Shown: one piece after another, positions 56,385-64,000 of the stretch | Position numbering within the stretch: position 1 is the stretch's first letter | Layout of the letters: each line of letters begins with the position of its first letter | NCBI RefSeq assembly: GCF_037911585.1 | Contig: NZ_JBAJNS010000001.1 | Location: forward strand, 190,001 to 254,000 | From: Streptomyces sp. GSL17-111 | GTDB taxonomy: Bacteria > Actinomycetota > Actinomycetes > Streptomycetales > Streptomycetaceae | Length of the DNA: 64,000 nucleotides | Direction of reading: 5' to 3' | Translations under genes and position numbers: made by a program | Notes under the pieces: model-generated | The model's database searches: none | What the model was told of the DNA's origin: nothing | The model's input: only the letters and a program-made list of their open reading frames with translations

Positions 56385-57626
56385 TCAGCCCTCGGTGAGG
56401 AGCAGCGGATCGTCCAGGACGGGCTGCCACGCCATCTCCGCCGCTCCGACGAGGGAGTTGTGGTCGAGGGTGCAGGCCAGGACGGGCACCTCTCCGCTGC
56501 GGCCCCACAGGCTTCGGTCCGCGACGACGGCGCGCAGCCGCTCCTCGTCGGCCCGCAGCAGCTCGCGGTGGAGCCCGCCCAGGATGATGCGGTCGGGGTT
56601 GAGGATGTTCACGAGCGAGGCGAGACCCTGCCCGAGACGGTCGATCAGCCGGTGGGCCGCCGCGCGGACCGCGAAGTCGCCGGGGTAGGCCGTGCGGAGC
56701 AGGTCGCGGGCCTGGTCGAGCAGAGAGACCTCCGGTCCGGCGTCGCGCCCGGCGGCCTCCAGGAAGGCCAGCGGGTCGGTCTCGACGTCGAGGCAGCCGC
56801 GGCTGCCGCAGTGGCACGGGCGGCCCTGCGGATCCACCGTCAGGTGGCCGACCTCCAGGGCGAGCCCGGAGCTGCCGGTGTGCAGCCGTCCGCCCAGCAC
56901 GAGGGCGCCGCCGACGCCGCGGTGGCCGGTGGCCACGCACAGCAGGTGCCGCGCCCCGCGCCCCGCGCCGTGGCGGTGCTCGGCGAGCGCTCCGAGGTTG
57001 ACGTCGTTGGCCGCGTACCCGACGGCCACGCTGCCCGGGGCGGGGCCGGTGACGCCCGCGTCGGCCAGGCACCGGCTGAAGACCTCGCGGACCGGCGCCC
57101 CCGGCGGCCAGGCCACGTGCAGCGGATTGAGCGCGGTGCCCTCAGGTTCGGCGACGGCCGACGGCACGGCGAGCCCGGCCCCCACGCAGCGCCGGCCGGT
57201 GTGGCGCAGCAGCTCGGCGCCGGCGTCGACGACCTCGCGCAGGACCTGGCCGGGGTCGGCGCCGACGTCCCCGCAGCCGGGGGCGGTGGCCACGACGGTT
57301 CCGCCCAGCCCGACGAGGGCGGCGCGGAAGCCGTCGGCGTGCACCTGGGCGGCGAGGACGACGGGCCCGTCCGGCTCGACCCCGAGGCGGTGCGAGGGCC
57401 GTCCCTGCGAACCGTCGGAGGAGCCGGTGGGGCGGGAGTCCACGGTGATGAGGCCGAGGGCCTGGAGTTCGGCGGCGACGGCGCCCGCCGTCGCCCTCGT
57501 GACGCCCAGCTCCGCCGTGAGCACGGCACGGGTGGGCGCGCGGCCGGTGTGGACGAGCTGGAGCGCCGGTCCCAGCGCGCTGCGTCCCCGGTCGGAACGG
57601 GTTCGGTGGTGGGTCACGGCATCCAT
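56385..57626 (-). CDS. ROK-family transcriptional regulator
   Basis: This 413-residue protein has a MarR-like winged helix at the N-terminus (GRAPTRAVLTAELGVTRATAGAVAAELQALGLI, split over about 28-61). A ROK sugar-kinase-like body follows with EVGHLTVDPQGRPCHCGSRGCLDVE. The last part is the ROK zinc site (HxxxCxCGxxGCxE). ILNPDRIILGG is the second family signature. Members repress sugar-use genes and are released by a sugar ligand. ATG 57626 faces a palindrome at 57634-57645 and the divergent TIGR03083 gene, suggesting autoregulation. No transporter is adjacent. Confidence 0.93.
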   Translation of the reverse strand: MDAVTHHRTRSDRGRSALGPALQLVHTGRAPTRAVLTAELGVTRATAGAVAAELQALGLITVDSRPTGSSDGSQGRPSHRLGVEPDGPVVLAAQVHADGFRAALVGLGGTVVATAPGCGDVGADPGQVLREVVDAGAELLRHTGRRCVGAGLAVPSAVAEPEGTALNPLHVAWPPGAPVREVFSRCLADAGVTGPAPGSVAVGYAANDVNLGALAEHRHGAGRGARHLLCVATGHRGVGGALVLGGRLHTGSSGLALEVGHLTVDPQGRPCHCGSRGCLDVETDPLAFLEAAGRDAGPEVSLLDQARDLLRTAYPGDFAVRAAAHRLIDRLGQGLASLVNILNPDRIILGGLHRELLRADEERLRAVVADRSLWGRSGEVPVLACTLDHNSLVGAAEMAWQPVLDDPLLLTEG

Positions 57627-57633
57627 TCTGGCT

Positions 57634-57645
57634 TTGTGCTCACAA
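57634..57645. promoter_or_regulatory. Palindromic operator candidate in the ROK/TIGR03083 divergent region
   Basis: TTGTG-CT-CACAA is a perfect 5-bp inverted repeat with a two-base centre, lying 8 bp upstream of the ROK start within an A+T-rich patch. It is suited to binding by the adjacent ROK regulator; that is inference. Confidence 0.45.
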
Positions 57646-57689
57646 TAAACAAATGAGACCCCGTCGGCGGCGGTGGCACAATCCGCGTC

Positions 57690-58430
57690 ATGCGGACCAC
57701 GGATCACCTTCACGCCCTCACCCGGGAGGGTGAAGCGCTCATCTCCGCCGCCGAACAGGCGGGATGGGACGCCACGGTACCCACGTGCCCCGGCTGGCGG
57801 GTGCGCGACCTCGTCGTCCACCAGGGACACGTCCACCGATGGGCGGCCGACACCGTCGCCGAGCGCCGGGCCTCCCCGGTGCGGCGCTCGTCGGACGACG
57901 TCCCCGACGCCACGCTCGCGCGCTGGTACCGCGAGGGGCACGCACGCCTGCTGGAGACCCTCTCCGGCGCCCCGGAGGATGTGCAGTGCTGGACGTTCCT
58001 GACCGGCTCCCCGACGCCGCTGGCGTTCTGGGCCCGCCGCCAGGCGCACGAGACCGCGATCCACCGCGTCGACGCCGAGCTCGCCGCCGGCGTCGAACGA
58101 CCGGAGGTGGACGCCGCCTTGGCCGCCGACGGCATCGACGAGCTGCTCACCGGATTCCTCACGCGCGAACGCAGCCGGCTGCGCGCCGAGAAGCCGTGCG
58201 TGCTGAGGGTCCGCACCCAGGGCCCGGGCACCGGCCGGACGTGGACGGTGCGGATCACCTCCGCCGCACCGGAGGTCACCGAGGGCGTGCACGGCAGGGC
58301 GGACTGCGCGGTGAGCGGCCCGGCGTCCTTGCTGTACGTGGCCCTGTGGAACCGGGTGGAGCTGACGACGGCCGCGGTGGAGGGCGATCCGGGCCTGGCC
58401 GCCCGGTGGCGGGAGCTGTCGGCCGTCTGA
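57690..58430 (+). CDS. TIGR03083/maleylpyruvate-isomerase-like (DinB-fold) protein
   Basis: This 246-residue protein has an N-terminal four-helix DinB-like domain with the metal-ligand pattern of mycothiol-dependent isomerases. TVPTCPGWRVRDLVVHQGHVHRW contains the first His. ARRQAHETAIHRVDAEL contains the second, HExxxHR-type site. A small alpha/beta C-terminal domain follows (VTEGVHGRADCAVSGPASLLYVALWNR, in parts). The reaction is unknown; a mycothiol-dependent step is the family guess. CACAAT seven bases before ATG 57690 could be a -10. Confidence 0.87.
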   Translation: MRTTDHLHALTREGEALISAAEQAGWDATVPTCPGWRVRDLVVHQGHVHRWAADTVAERRASPVRRSSDDVPDATLARWYREGHARLLETLSGAPEDVQCWTFLTGSPTPLAFWARRQAHETAIHRVDAELAAGVERPEVDAALAADGIDELLTGFLTRERSRLRAEKPCVLRVRTQGPGTGRTWTVRITSAAPEVTEGVHGRADCAVSGPASLLYVALWNRVELTTAAVEGDPGLAARWRELSAV

Positions 58431-58480
58431 GCGACGCGAGCCGCCCGCCGGGTGCGGCGCCCGCTCCGGACACCGACGAG

Positions 58481-58494
58481 TTACTCACCGGTAA
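58481..58494. promoter_or_regulatory. TetR-type palindrome in the promoter of the DUF4442 gene
   Basis: TTACTCACCGGTAA is an imperfect palindrome (TTAC...GTAA arms) lying where a -35 would fall relative to TAGCCT at 58504-58509. Similar TTACT-N-GTAA sequences are common operators of TetR-family regulators in actinobacteria. No tetR gene is in the immediate neighbourhood. Confidence 0.45.
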
Positions 58495-58503
58495 TATCAC
58501 TGC

Positions 58504-58509
58504 TAGCCT
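58504..58509 (+). promoter_or_regulatory. Candidate -10 element for the DUF4442 gene
   Basis: TAGCCT ends six bases before ATG 58516. No Shine-Dalgarno is present. Confidence 0.45.
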
Positions 58510-58515
58510 GGCCGC

Positions 58516-58986
58516 ATGGCACGTCGAATCAGTGCGGCCACGCTGCGCCGCGGAATGAACCTGTGGCCGCCCTTCCTCTTCGCGGGCGTCCGGGTGCTGC
58601 ACATCGCCGACGACTGGAGCAGTGCCCGGGTACGGCTGCGACTCGGCCGCTTCAACCGCAACTACTTCGGCACGCACTTCGGCGGCTCGTTGTTCTCCAT
58701 GACGGACCCGTTCTGGGCCCTGCTCGTCGTCTCGTCCCTCGGCCGGGACTACATCGTGTGGGACCGGGCGGGCGAGATCGACTTCGTCTCCCCGGGGCGC
58801 GGCGACGTCTTCGCCGACTTCAAGCTGACGCCGGACCGCCTGGAGGAGATCACCGCGGCCACGGCCGACGGCTCCAAGGCACTGCCCTGGTTCGCCTGCA
58901 CCGTCACCGCGGCGGACGGCAGCGTCGTCGCCGAGGTGCGCAAGCAGCTCTACGTCCGCCGCAAGCGGGCCGCGCAGGAGCGCTGA
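58516..58986 (+). CDS. DUF4442 hot-dog-fold protein (thioesterase-like)
   Basis: This 156-residue protein belongs to the DUF4442/YiiD_C type of hot-dog fold. Segments are NLWPPFLFAGVRVLHIADDW, VRLRLGRFNRNYFGTHFGGSLFSMTDPF (with the conserved Asn-Tyr and His-Phe-Gly-Gly) and IVWDRAGEIDFVSPGRG. Such proteins are linked to acyl-CoA or acyl-chain metabolism. It follows the TIGR03083 gene by 85 bp but has its own promoter and TetR-like operator. It is convergent with the flavoprotein gene. Confidence 0.88.
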   Translation: MARRISAATLRRGMNLWPPFLFAGVRVLHIADDWSSARVRLRLGRFNRNYFGTHFGGSLFSMTDPFWALLVVSSLGRDYIVWDRAGEIDFVSPGRGDVFADFKLTPDRLEEITAATADGSKALPWFACTVTAADGSVVAEVRKQLYVRRKRAAQER

Positions 58987-59008
58987 GGGGAGCTCGACCG
59001 GGCTCCCC
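58987..59008. terminator. Hairpin between the DUF4442 and flavoprotein genes
   Basis: GGGGAGC (58987-58993) pairs with GCTCCCC (59002-59008) across an 8-base loop directly after the DUF4442 stop codon, between convergent genes. Confidence 0.6.
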
Positions 59009-59040
59009 CGCCGCCCCACGGGGCCGACCCGCCGGGCCCG

Positions 59041-60294
59041 TCAGGAAGCGCCGTCGAGCGAGCGGTTGTCCAGCGCGGTCAGCGCCCGGCGCGCCAGCGG
59101 ACGGGTGCGGATGAGCTCGGCGAGCGTGGTGGAGCCCCGGGTGATTGCGGCGAACGCGTTCCAGGCGGGCCGGAAGCCGGTGAGGGTCGCGTGCAGCAGA
59201 CCGGGACGGCGGGAGAAGACCTGGTGCATGCGCCGCCCGACGCCCATCTCCACGCCCAGGCCCGACTTGATGGCGAACGCGTAGTTGAGCGCCTGGCGCC
59301 GGGCGTCCACGGCGTCGCCCGCACCGGCGATGCGGACCGCCCACTCCCCCGCCAGCCGCCCCGAACGCAGGGCGTACGAGATGCCCTCGCGCGTCCACGG
59401 CTCCAGCAGCCCGGCGGCGTCACCGCACACCAGCACGCGGCCGCGCGTCAGCGGGGAGTCATCGGCACGGCAGCGGGTCAGGTGCCCCGAGGAGACGCTC
59501 GGTTCGAATCCCGCCAGTCCGAGCCGGGCCGTGAAGTCCTCCAGGTAGCGCTTGGTCGCCGCCCCCTCGCCACGGGCCGAGATGACGCCGACGGTCAGGG
59601 TGTCGCCCTTGGGGAAGACCCAGCCGTACGAGCCCGGAAGCGGCCCCCAGTCGATGAGGACGCGCCCCGCCCAGTCCTCCGCCACGGTGTCGGGGACGGG
59701 GATCTCCGCCTCCAGCCCCAGATCGACCTGGTCCATCTTGACTCCGACGTGCGCCCCTATCCGGCTGGCGCTGCCGTCCGCGCCCACGACGGCCCGCGCG
59801 AGCACCGTCTCGCCGCCGGAGAGGACGACGGCGACCGTGCGGCGGTCGGGGACCGCAGGACCGTGCTGCTCGACGCGGGAGACGGTCACGCCCGTGCGCA
59901 GCTCCGCGCCCGCCTTCTGCGCCGCCTCGACCAGTGCCTGGTCGAACTCCGGCCGGTTCACCAGACCGAAGAGCATCCGCCGCGAGCGGCGGGTGCGGCT
60001 GAAACGGCCGTCCAACGAGAACGTCACGGCGTGCACGCGGTCCTGGAGCGGCAGTTCGAACCCGGGCGGCAACGCGTCCCGGGAGGGGCCGATGATGCCG
60101 CCGCCGCAGGTCTTGTAGCGCGGCAGCCGGGCCTTCTCCAGTAGCAGTACGCGCCGCCCGGCCACGGCCGCCGCGTGCGCGGCGGAGGCGCCCGCCGGTC
60201 CGGCACCGACCACGACCACGTCCCAGACGGCGGCCGACTCCTCCCCCGCGTCCCCGGCGGCGTCGGCTGTACTGGGGGTGTTCTCGCTGCTCAC
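59041..60294 (-). CDS. Geranylgeranyl reductase-family FAD-dependent oxidoreductase
   Basis: This 417-residue flavoprotein has a Rossmann GxGxxG motif (VVVGAGPAGASAAHAA, about residue 27) followed by LLLEKARLPRYKTCGGGI, the family hallmark. GADGSASRIGAHVG and the second FAD motif VLVCGDAAGLLEPWTREGISYALRSG are in place. Members saturate isoprenoid chains, for example those of menaquinone or carotenoids. GTG 60294 (VSSENTPST) has GGAG 11 bp upstream. It is divergent from the M20 peptidase gene. No isoprenoid genes are adjacent, so the substrate is open. Confidence 0.92.
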   Translation of the reverse strand: MSSENTPSTADAAGDAGEESAAVWDVVVVGAGPAGASAAHAAAVAGRRVLLLEKARLPRYKTCGGGIIGPSRDALPPGFELPLQDRVHAVTFSLDGRFSRTRRSRRMLFGLVNRPEFDQALVEAAQKAGAELRTGVTVSRVEQHGPAVPDRRTVAVVLSGGETVLARAVVGADGSASRIGAHVGVKMDQVDLGLEAEIPVPDTVAEDWAGRVLIDWGPLPGSYGWVFPKGDTLTVGVISARGEGAATKRYLEDFTARLGLAGFEPSVSSGHLTRCRADDSPLTRGRVLVCGDAAGLLEPWTREGISYALRSGRLAGEWAVRIAGAGDAVDARRQALNYAFAIKSGLGVEMGVGRRMHQVFSRRPGLLHATLTGFRPAWNAFAAITRGSTTLAELIRTRPLARRALTALDNRSLDGAS

Positions 60295-60463
60295 GATCTG
60301 CTCTGCTCCCGCTCGACCGACCGGCCAGGAAGGGCCTGGCCCCTGCGGCATCCTACGGCCCGGTGCCCGCGAGAACCGCTGTGGGAGGATCAACACACCG
60401 CCGGACGTGCGGCGATCCCGCTCTCCGGTGTCCTGCCCCCGGCATCCAGGAGGACGTTTCCGC

Positions 60464-61876
60464 ATGGCGCACCACCCGGCACTCTCCGCCGACCCCACGC
60501 ACGGCACGCCCACTCCCCCGGCACCGGACGCCGTCGCCGCGACGGTGGCGGCACTGATGCCGCAGGCCCGCGAGGAGCTGGCCGCGCTGGTGCGCTTCCA
60601 GTCGGTCGCCGATCCCGCGCAGTTCCCCGTCGAGGAGTGCGAGGGCGCGGCGCGCTGGATCGCCGACGCCCTGCGCGCCGAGGGCTTCACGGACGTCGCC
60701 GAGCTGGAGACGCCCGACGGCACGCGGTCGGTGTACGGGCTGCTCCCCGGCCCCGCCGGAGCGCCCACCGTGCTGCTCTACGCCCACTACGACGTCCAGC
60801 CGCCCCTGGAACTCGCGGGCTGGGACTCGCCGCCGTTCGAGCTGACCGAACGGGACGGGCGCTGGTACGGGCGTGGCACGGCGGACTGCAAGGGCGGGTT
60901 CATCCTGCACCTGCTCGCCCTGCGGGCCCTGCGGGCGCACGGCGGCGTGCCCGTGACCGTCAAGATGATCGTGGAAGGCTCGGAGGAGCAGGGCACCGGC
61001 GGGTTGGAGCGCTACGCGGAGGCCCATCCGGAGCTGCTGGCGGCCGACACGATCGTCATCGGTGACGCGGGCAACTTCCGCACGGGTCTGCCGACGGTGA
61101 CCAGTGTGCTGCGCGGCATGACCCTGCTGCGCGTTCAGGTGGACACCCTCGAAGGGAACCTGCACTCCGGCCAGTTCGGCGGCGCCGCACCGGACGCCCT
61201 GGCGGCGCTGATCCGGCTGCTGGACTCGCTGCGGGCGGAGGACGGCTCGACCACCGTGGACGGGCTCGCGGCACAGGGCGTGTGGGAGGGACTGCCCTAC
61301 CCCGAGGAGGACTTCCGCCGGGACGCCAAGGTGCTGGAGGGGGTCGAGCTGATCGGCTCGGGCACCGTCGCCGACCGCCTGTGGGCCCGTCCGGCCGTCA
61401 CGGTGCTGGGCATCGACTGCCCGCCCGTCGTCGGAGCCACCCCCTCCGTGCAGTCCACCGCCCGCGCCCTGGTCAGCCTGCGCGTCCCGCCAGGCACGGA
61501 CGCCGCCGACGCGGGCCGGCTGCTGGGCGCGCACCTGAGGAGCCGCGCCCCCTGGGGCGCGCGGGTGAGCGTGGAGGAGGTCGGCCAGGGCCAGCCCTTC
61601 CGCGCCGACACCGCCAGCCCCGCCTACACCGCGATGGCCGAGGCGATGGCGGAGGCGTACGACGGGGCGCGGATGGCGGTGGCGGGGATGGGCGGCTCCA
61701 TCCCGCTGTGCAACACCCTGGCCGCTCTCTACCCCGAGGCCGAGATCCTGCTGACCGGCCTCAGTGAGCCCGCCGCGCAGATCCACGCCGTCAACGAGAG
61801 CGTCTCGCCCGACGAACTGCACCGCATGTCGGTCGTCGAGGCCCTGTTCCTGCAGCGGTACGCCGACCGCGGCTGA
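60464..61876 (+). CDS. M20-family dipeptidase
   Basis: This 470-residue zinc peptidase has metal ligands at LLYAHYDVQPPLE, the catalytic Glu pair in VEGSEEQGTGG and WYGRGTADCKGG. The late His is in AAQIHAVNESVSPDEL. The dimerisation domain carries GNLHSGQFGGAAPD. ATG 60464 has AGGAGG about 10 bp upstream. Length and motifs match the CNDP-like dipeptidases common in Streptomyces, which cleave small dipeptides in the cytosol. It is convergent with the kinase-Nudix gene, sharing a hairpin that includes both stop codons. Confidence 0.94.
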   Translation: MAHHPALSADPTHGTPTPPAPDAVAATVAALMPQAREELAALVRFQSVADPAQFPVEECEGAARWIADALRAEGFTDVAELETPDGTRSVYGLLPGPAGAPTVLLYAHYDVQPPLELAGWDSPPFELTERDGRWYGRGTADCKGGFILHLLALRALRAHGGVPVTVKMIVEGSEEQGTGGLERYAEAHPELLAADTIVIGDAGNFRTGLPTVTSVLRGMTLLRVQVDTLEGNLHSGQFGGAAPDALAALIRLLDSLRAEDGSTTVDGLAAQGVWEGLPYPEEDFRRDAKVLEGVELIGSGTVADRLWARPAVTVLGIDCPPVVGATPSVQSTARALVSLRVPPGTDAADAGRLLGAHLRSRAPWGARVSVEEVGQGQPFRADTASPAYTAMAEAMAEAYDGARMAVAGMGGSIPLCNTLAALYPEAEILLTGLSEPAAQIHAVNESVSPDELHRMSVVEALFLQRYADRG

Positions 61877-61888
61877 GTGGCTCAGCCG
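61870..61888. terminator. Perfect stop-to-stop hairpin between the M20 peptidase and kinase-Nudix genes
   Basis: CGGCTGAG (61870-61877) and CTCAGCCG (61881-61888) pair perfectly with the 3-base loop TGG. The TGA codons of both convergent genes form part of the stem. Confidence 0.7.
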
Positions 61889-62919
61889 ACCGGCCCGGAC
61901 CCGACCGGGACGCCCGCCTCCAGGTTGAGCGGGCGTCCCCACTCCCGGGCCCGCAGCGCCCAGCGCAGCCGTGCCAGGCGCACCGGCGGCAGCAGCCCGG
62001 CGGCCTCCTCCTCGCCGACGAAGCGCCAGCCGCGCAGCTCCGCGCCGGGCAGCAGGAGGCCGTCCACGACGTCCGGGGTGAGCCGTCCGCCGTCGAAGAG
62101 GAGCCGCAGACCGCCGTAGGCGGGCGGAGCCGGCGGCTCCCAGTCCACGACGAGCAACCGGGGCTCCTCCGCCAGCCGCAGCCCCAGCTCCTCGGCGACC
62201 TCCCGGACACCGGCCCGGGCGGGCGGCTCACCCGCTTCGACGACGCCGCCGGGGAACTCCCAGCCGGGTTTGTAGGTGGGGTCGACGAGCAGCACCCGGT
62301 CCTGATCGTCGAAGAGCAGGACGCCGGCCGCCACGGTCTCCGCCGTCGGCTCCGGGGTCTGCACGATGTCGCACGCGCCGGCCCCGTCGTGCACGGCTTT
62401 GGCGATCCGCTCGGCCGTCCGGCGGGGGGTGAGCTCGGTGGTGTCCACGGTGTGGGCGTCGGTGGCCAGCCACGCGCGGGCGGCCCGGTAGGCGGCGAGC
62501 TCCCCCCGGGCGCGCTCGTCGTCCCCTGGGCCGGTACCCGGCGCCGAGCGGGCCGCGAGGCGTGCGCGGAGGATCGTTTCCTCCGCGTCGAGGAGGAAAT
62601 GGCGCACGGGCACGCGTCGGGAGGCGAGCGCACCGAAGATCTCGTCCCGGTGCTCCTGGCGCAGCAACGTCATGGGCGTCACCAGCGGCCCCGGCACCTC
62701 GCTCAGCAGCACCGCCGCCGTCTCCACCAGCAGACGCCGCCAGGCCGCCAGGTCGCGGCAGTCGGCCACCTCTGCGGCCCGTTCCCTCGGCAGCAGGTCG
62801 CGCAACTGGGAGCCGACGAGAGACGGGTCGAAGACCGTGCTTCCGGGCAGCAGTTCCACCAGCTCCCCCGCCACCGCACCCTTGCCGGCGCCCATGGCGC
62901 CGTTCAGCCAGACGATCAC
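61882..62919 (-). CDS. P-loop kinase (TmrB-like) fused to a Nudix hydrolase domain
   Basis: The protein is about 345 residues. The N-terminal part is a small P-loop kinase: VIVWLNGAMGAGKGAVAGEL (Walker A GAMGAGKG), STVFDPSLVGSQLR, then VRHFLLDAEETILRARL, as in TmrB-like NTP-binding proteins. From about 195 a Nudix domain follows (VAAGVLLFDDQDRVLLVDPTYKPGWEFPGG). Its box is GGVVEAGEPPARAGVREVAEELG. GTG 62919 has GAGGGGG upstream. The fusion suggests nucleotide or nucleotide-sugar handling, but the substrate is unknown. Confidence 0.88.
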   Translation of the reverse strand: MIVWLNGAMGAGKGAVAGELVELLPGSTVFDPSLVGSQLRDLLPRERAAEVADCRDLAAWRRLLVETAAVLLSEVPGPLVTPMTLLRQEHRDEIFGALASRRVPVRHFLLDAEETILRARLAARSAPGTGPGDDERARGELAAYRAARAWLATDAHTVDTTELTPRRTAERIAKAVHDGAGACDIVQTPEPTAETVAAGVLLFDDQDRVLLVDPTYKPGWEFPGGVVEAGEPPARAGVREVAEELGLRLAEEPRLLVVDWEPPAPPAYGGLRLLFDGGRLTPDVVDGLLLPGAELRGWRFVGEEEAAGLLPPVRLARLRWALRAREWGRPLNLEAGVPVGSGPVG

Positions 62920-63245
62920 GTGTCCCCCTCTTCGTCGCCCCCTGTTCCGTGCCCTGCCCGCCCCGTGCGGGAAACGCCTCCGGGCGGACCGGGAGGGGGG
63001 AGGAGGCGTCGCCGGGCCGGGCGCGGCACACGGGACACGCGGGGCGGACCGGACACACGGGGGTGCGGTACGCCGTCGGCGCCGGGCCGCACGGCGACGG
63101 TGCGGGGACCGCCGGGACGCGGCCGGACGAGGTCGTGGGCCATGGCGGGTATGGTGGCCCGCCCTTCCCCGCGTTGTACAGCCCGCCGCCGCTCGGACGG
63201 CGGGGCCGCGCGACGCGGGGAGGCCGGTGAGGTCAGGGGGCGGCG
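62920..63245. other. Intergenic region, G+C-rich, no gene seen
   Basis: This 326-bp gap lies between the kinase-Nudix gene and the aldolase gene, both on the minus strand. It is strongly purine/pyrimidine biased (long GGGAGGGGGGAGG-like runs) with no ribosome site or conserved frame. A candidate terminator lies at 63182-63204. Confidence 0.5.
63182..63204 (-). terminator. Possible terminator after the aldolase gene
   Basis: CCCGCCG (63182-63188) pairs with CGGCGGG (63198-63204) about 40 bp downstream of the aldolase stop on the minus strand. A 7-bp stem with a 9-base loop is modest in such G+C-rich DNA. Confidence 0.35.
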
Positions 63246-64000
63246 TCAGGGGGCGGAGACGGTCAGGGCGCTCCGGCGCGGCGCCGCGAAGCCCTCCACT
63301 TCGGCGCGGGACAGCCCGGTGGCCCCGCCCACCTCGGTGTCGTCCAGGGCGCCGCAGTCCAGGCCGCGCAACAGGTACCCGGCGAGTGCCTTGGCGGTGG
63401 CGGGCTCGTCCATGACGTCGCCCCCCGCGTCGGCCGCGTAGGCCGCGAGCCGGGCGGCGGCGGCCTCGTAGCCCTCGCGGTAGAAGGCGTAGACGGCGGC
63501 GTACCGGGTCGGCAGGTGGCCGGGGTGCATGTCCCAGCCCTGGTAGTAGGCGCGGGCGAGGGAGCGCCTGACGAGGTCGTGGTGCAGCTTCCAGGCGGCG
63601 TGCACCCGGGCCGTCGGGCCGACGGGCAGCACGTTGGTCGAGCCGTCGGAGAGCCGGACGCCGGTGCCCGCCGCGGCCACCTGCATGACGGCCTTCGCGT
63701 GGTCCGCGACCGGGTGGTCCAGCGACTGGTGGCCCGCGCTCACGCCGCAGCACGCGCTGTAGTCGAACGTGCCGTAGTGGAGCCCGGTGGCCCGGCCCTC
63801 GGCCGCCTCGATCATGCGGGCGACCGTGGCGCGGCCGTCGGCGCCCAGGATCGACTGGCTGGTCTCGATCTGGATCTCGAAGCCGATCCGGCCGGGCGTC
63901 AGGCCGCGTGCCTGCTCGAACTCCTCGCAGAGCCGGACCATGGCCGTCACCTGCTCCGCGTACGTCACCTTCGGCAGGGTGAGGACGAGGCCCCGGGGCA
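63246..64000 (-). CDS. HpcH/HpaI-type aldolase/citrate lyase-like protein, C-terminal part (5' end outside window)
   Basis: The frame is open from the window edge to the stop at 63246 (about 251 residues). Just inside the edge it reads GLVLTLPKVTYAEQV, so the GTG at 63968 is internal. Barrel motifs follow: GRIGFEIQIETSQSILGADG (metal/substrate Glu), GLHYGTFDYSACCGVSAGHQ, and YYQGWDMHPGHLPTRYAAVY with a conserved Asp-Met-His. These resemble the large actinobacterial DUF6986/HpcH-type aldolases. The product and pathway cannot be decided from this fragment; the N-terminal half lies outside. Confidence 0.8.
   Translation of the reverse strand, partial: PRGLVLTLPKVTYAEQVTAMVRLCEEFEQARGLTPGRIGFEIQIETSQSILGADGRATVARMIEAAEGRATGLHYGTFDYSACCGVSAGHQSLDHPVADHAKAVMQVAAAGTGVRLSDGSTNVLPVGPTARVHAAWKLHHDLVRRSLARAYYQGWDMHPGHLPTRYAAVYAFYREGYEAAAARLAAYAADAGGDVMDEPATAKALAGYLLRGLDCGALDDTEVGGATGLSRAEVEGFAAPRRSALTVSAP

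Overview
The window is chromosomal DNA from a Streptomyces-type actinomycete. The sequence is extremely G+C-rich by eye, third codon positions are almost all G or C, and GTG starts are common. The gene set is also typical of the genus: a conservon, an NsdA/NsdB-family regulator, EshA-like proteins, a DUF6643-like protein, a TIGR03083-like protein, an RsbW-like ATPase and a SpoIIE-type phosphatase. No tRNA, rRNA, insertion sequence, integrase or CRISPR array was seen. It looks like core or near-core chromosome, not an island.

Left part (1-12645). The end of crr and all of ptsI (general PTS) come first, followed by acetoacetyl-CoA synthetase with a small hypothetical gene behind it. Next are a relic of a GH31 alpha-glucosidase, a VanX-like D-Ala-D-Ala dipeptidase, a glycerol/water channel, a four-gene conservon on the minus strand (cvnA-B-C-D) and a small membrane protein.

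Centre-left (12702-26406) is all minus strand. From upstream to downstream it holds a HEAT-repeat protein, a GT4 glycosyltransferase, a fused 5-oxoprolinase, and then a compact trio that looks like a condensin of the MukBEF/MksBEF kind (kleisin-like, MukE-like, 1558-residue SMC-like ATPase). No nuclease subunit accompanies the trio. This is one of the two best candidates for an under-described system.

Centre (26692-40625). This stretch carries a PAS-SpoIIE phosphatase with a palindrome-rich promoter, an NsdA/NsdB-like regulator, an APH-like kinase, a large exported amidase, and small hypothetical and ACT proteins. A complete dihydroxyacetone kinase operon (dhaK-dhaL-dhaM) follows; it would take phosphate from the PTS whose ptsI lies at the left edge. 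Then come a Nudix protein, a glutamate-racemase-like protein, a tyrosine/glutamine-rich low-complexity protein, a MOSC protein and a GAF-family regulator broken by an internal deletion.

Centre-right (40697-52387). A stand-alone cyclic-nucleotide-binding-domain protein diverges from a phosphoketolase. Two tandem Family 2B encapsulin shell proteins (EshA-like, HK97 fold with an inserted CNBD) face it. A right-handed beta-helix/AAA+ fusion diverges from the shells, and a multi-membrane protein has a split hydrolase signature (HGVGG near the N-terminus, GHSQG about 615 residues later). The tandem shells are the second strong candidate.

Right part (52698-64000). This holds an SRPBCC protein, a Cds1-type PLP enzyme, an RsbW-like ATPase, an alpha/beta hydrolase, a ROK regulator divergent from a TIGR03083 protein, a DUF4442 protein with a TetR-like palindrome in its promoter, a geranylgeranyl-reductase-type flavoprotein, an M20 peptidase, a kinase-Nudix fusion and a truncated HpcH/HpaI-like aldolase gene.

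Two signals recur across the window. Convergent gene pairs end in hairpins, several of which contain both stop codons. Seven genes have a TAnnnT hexamer ending six or seven bases before the start codon, as expected for leaderless mRNAs. Family names are recognised from residues visible in the translations; no database search was run.
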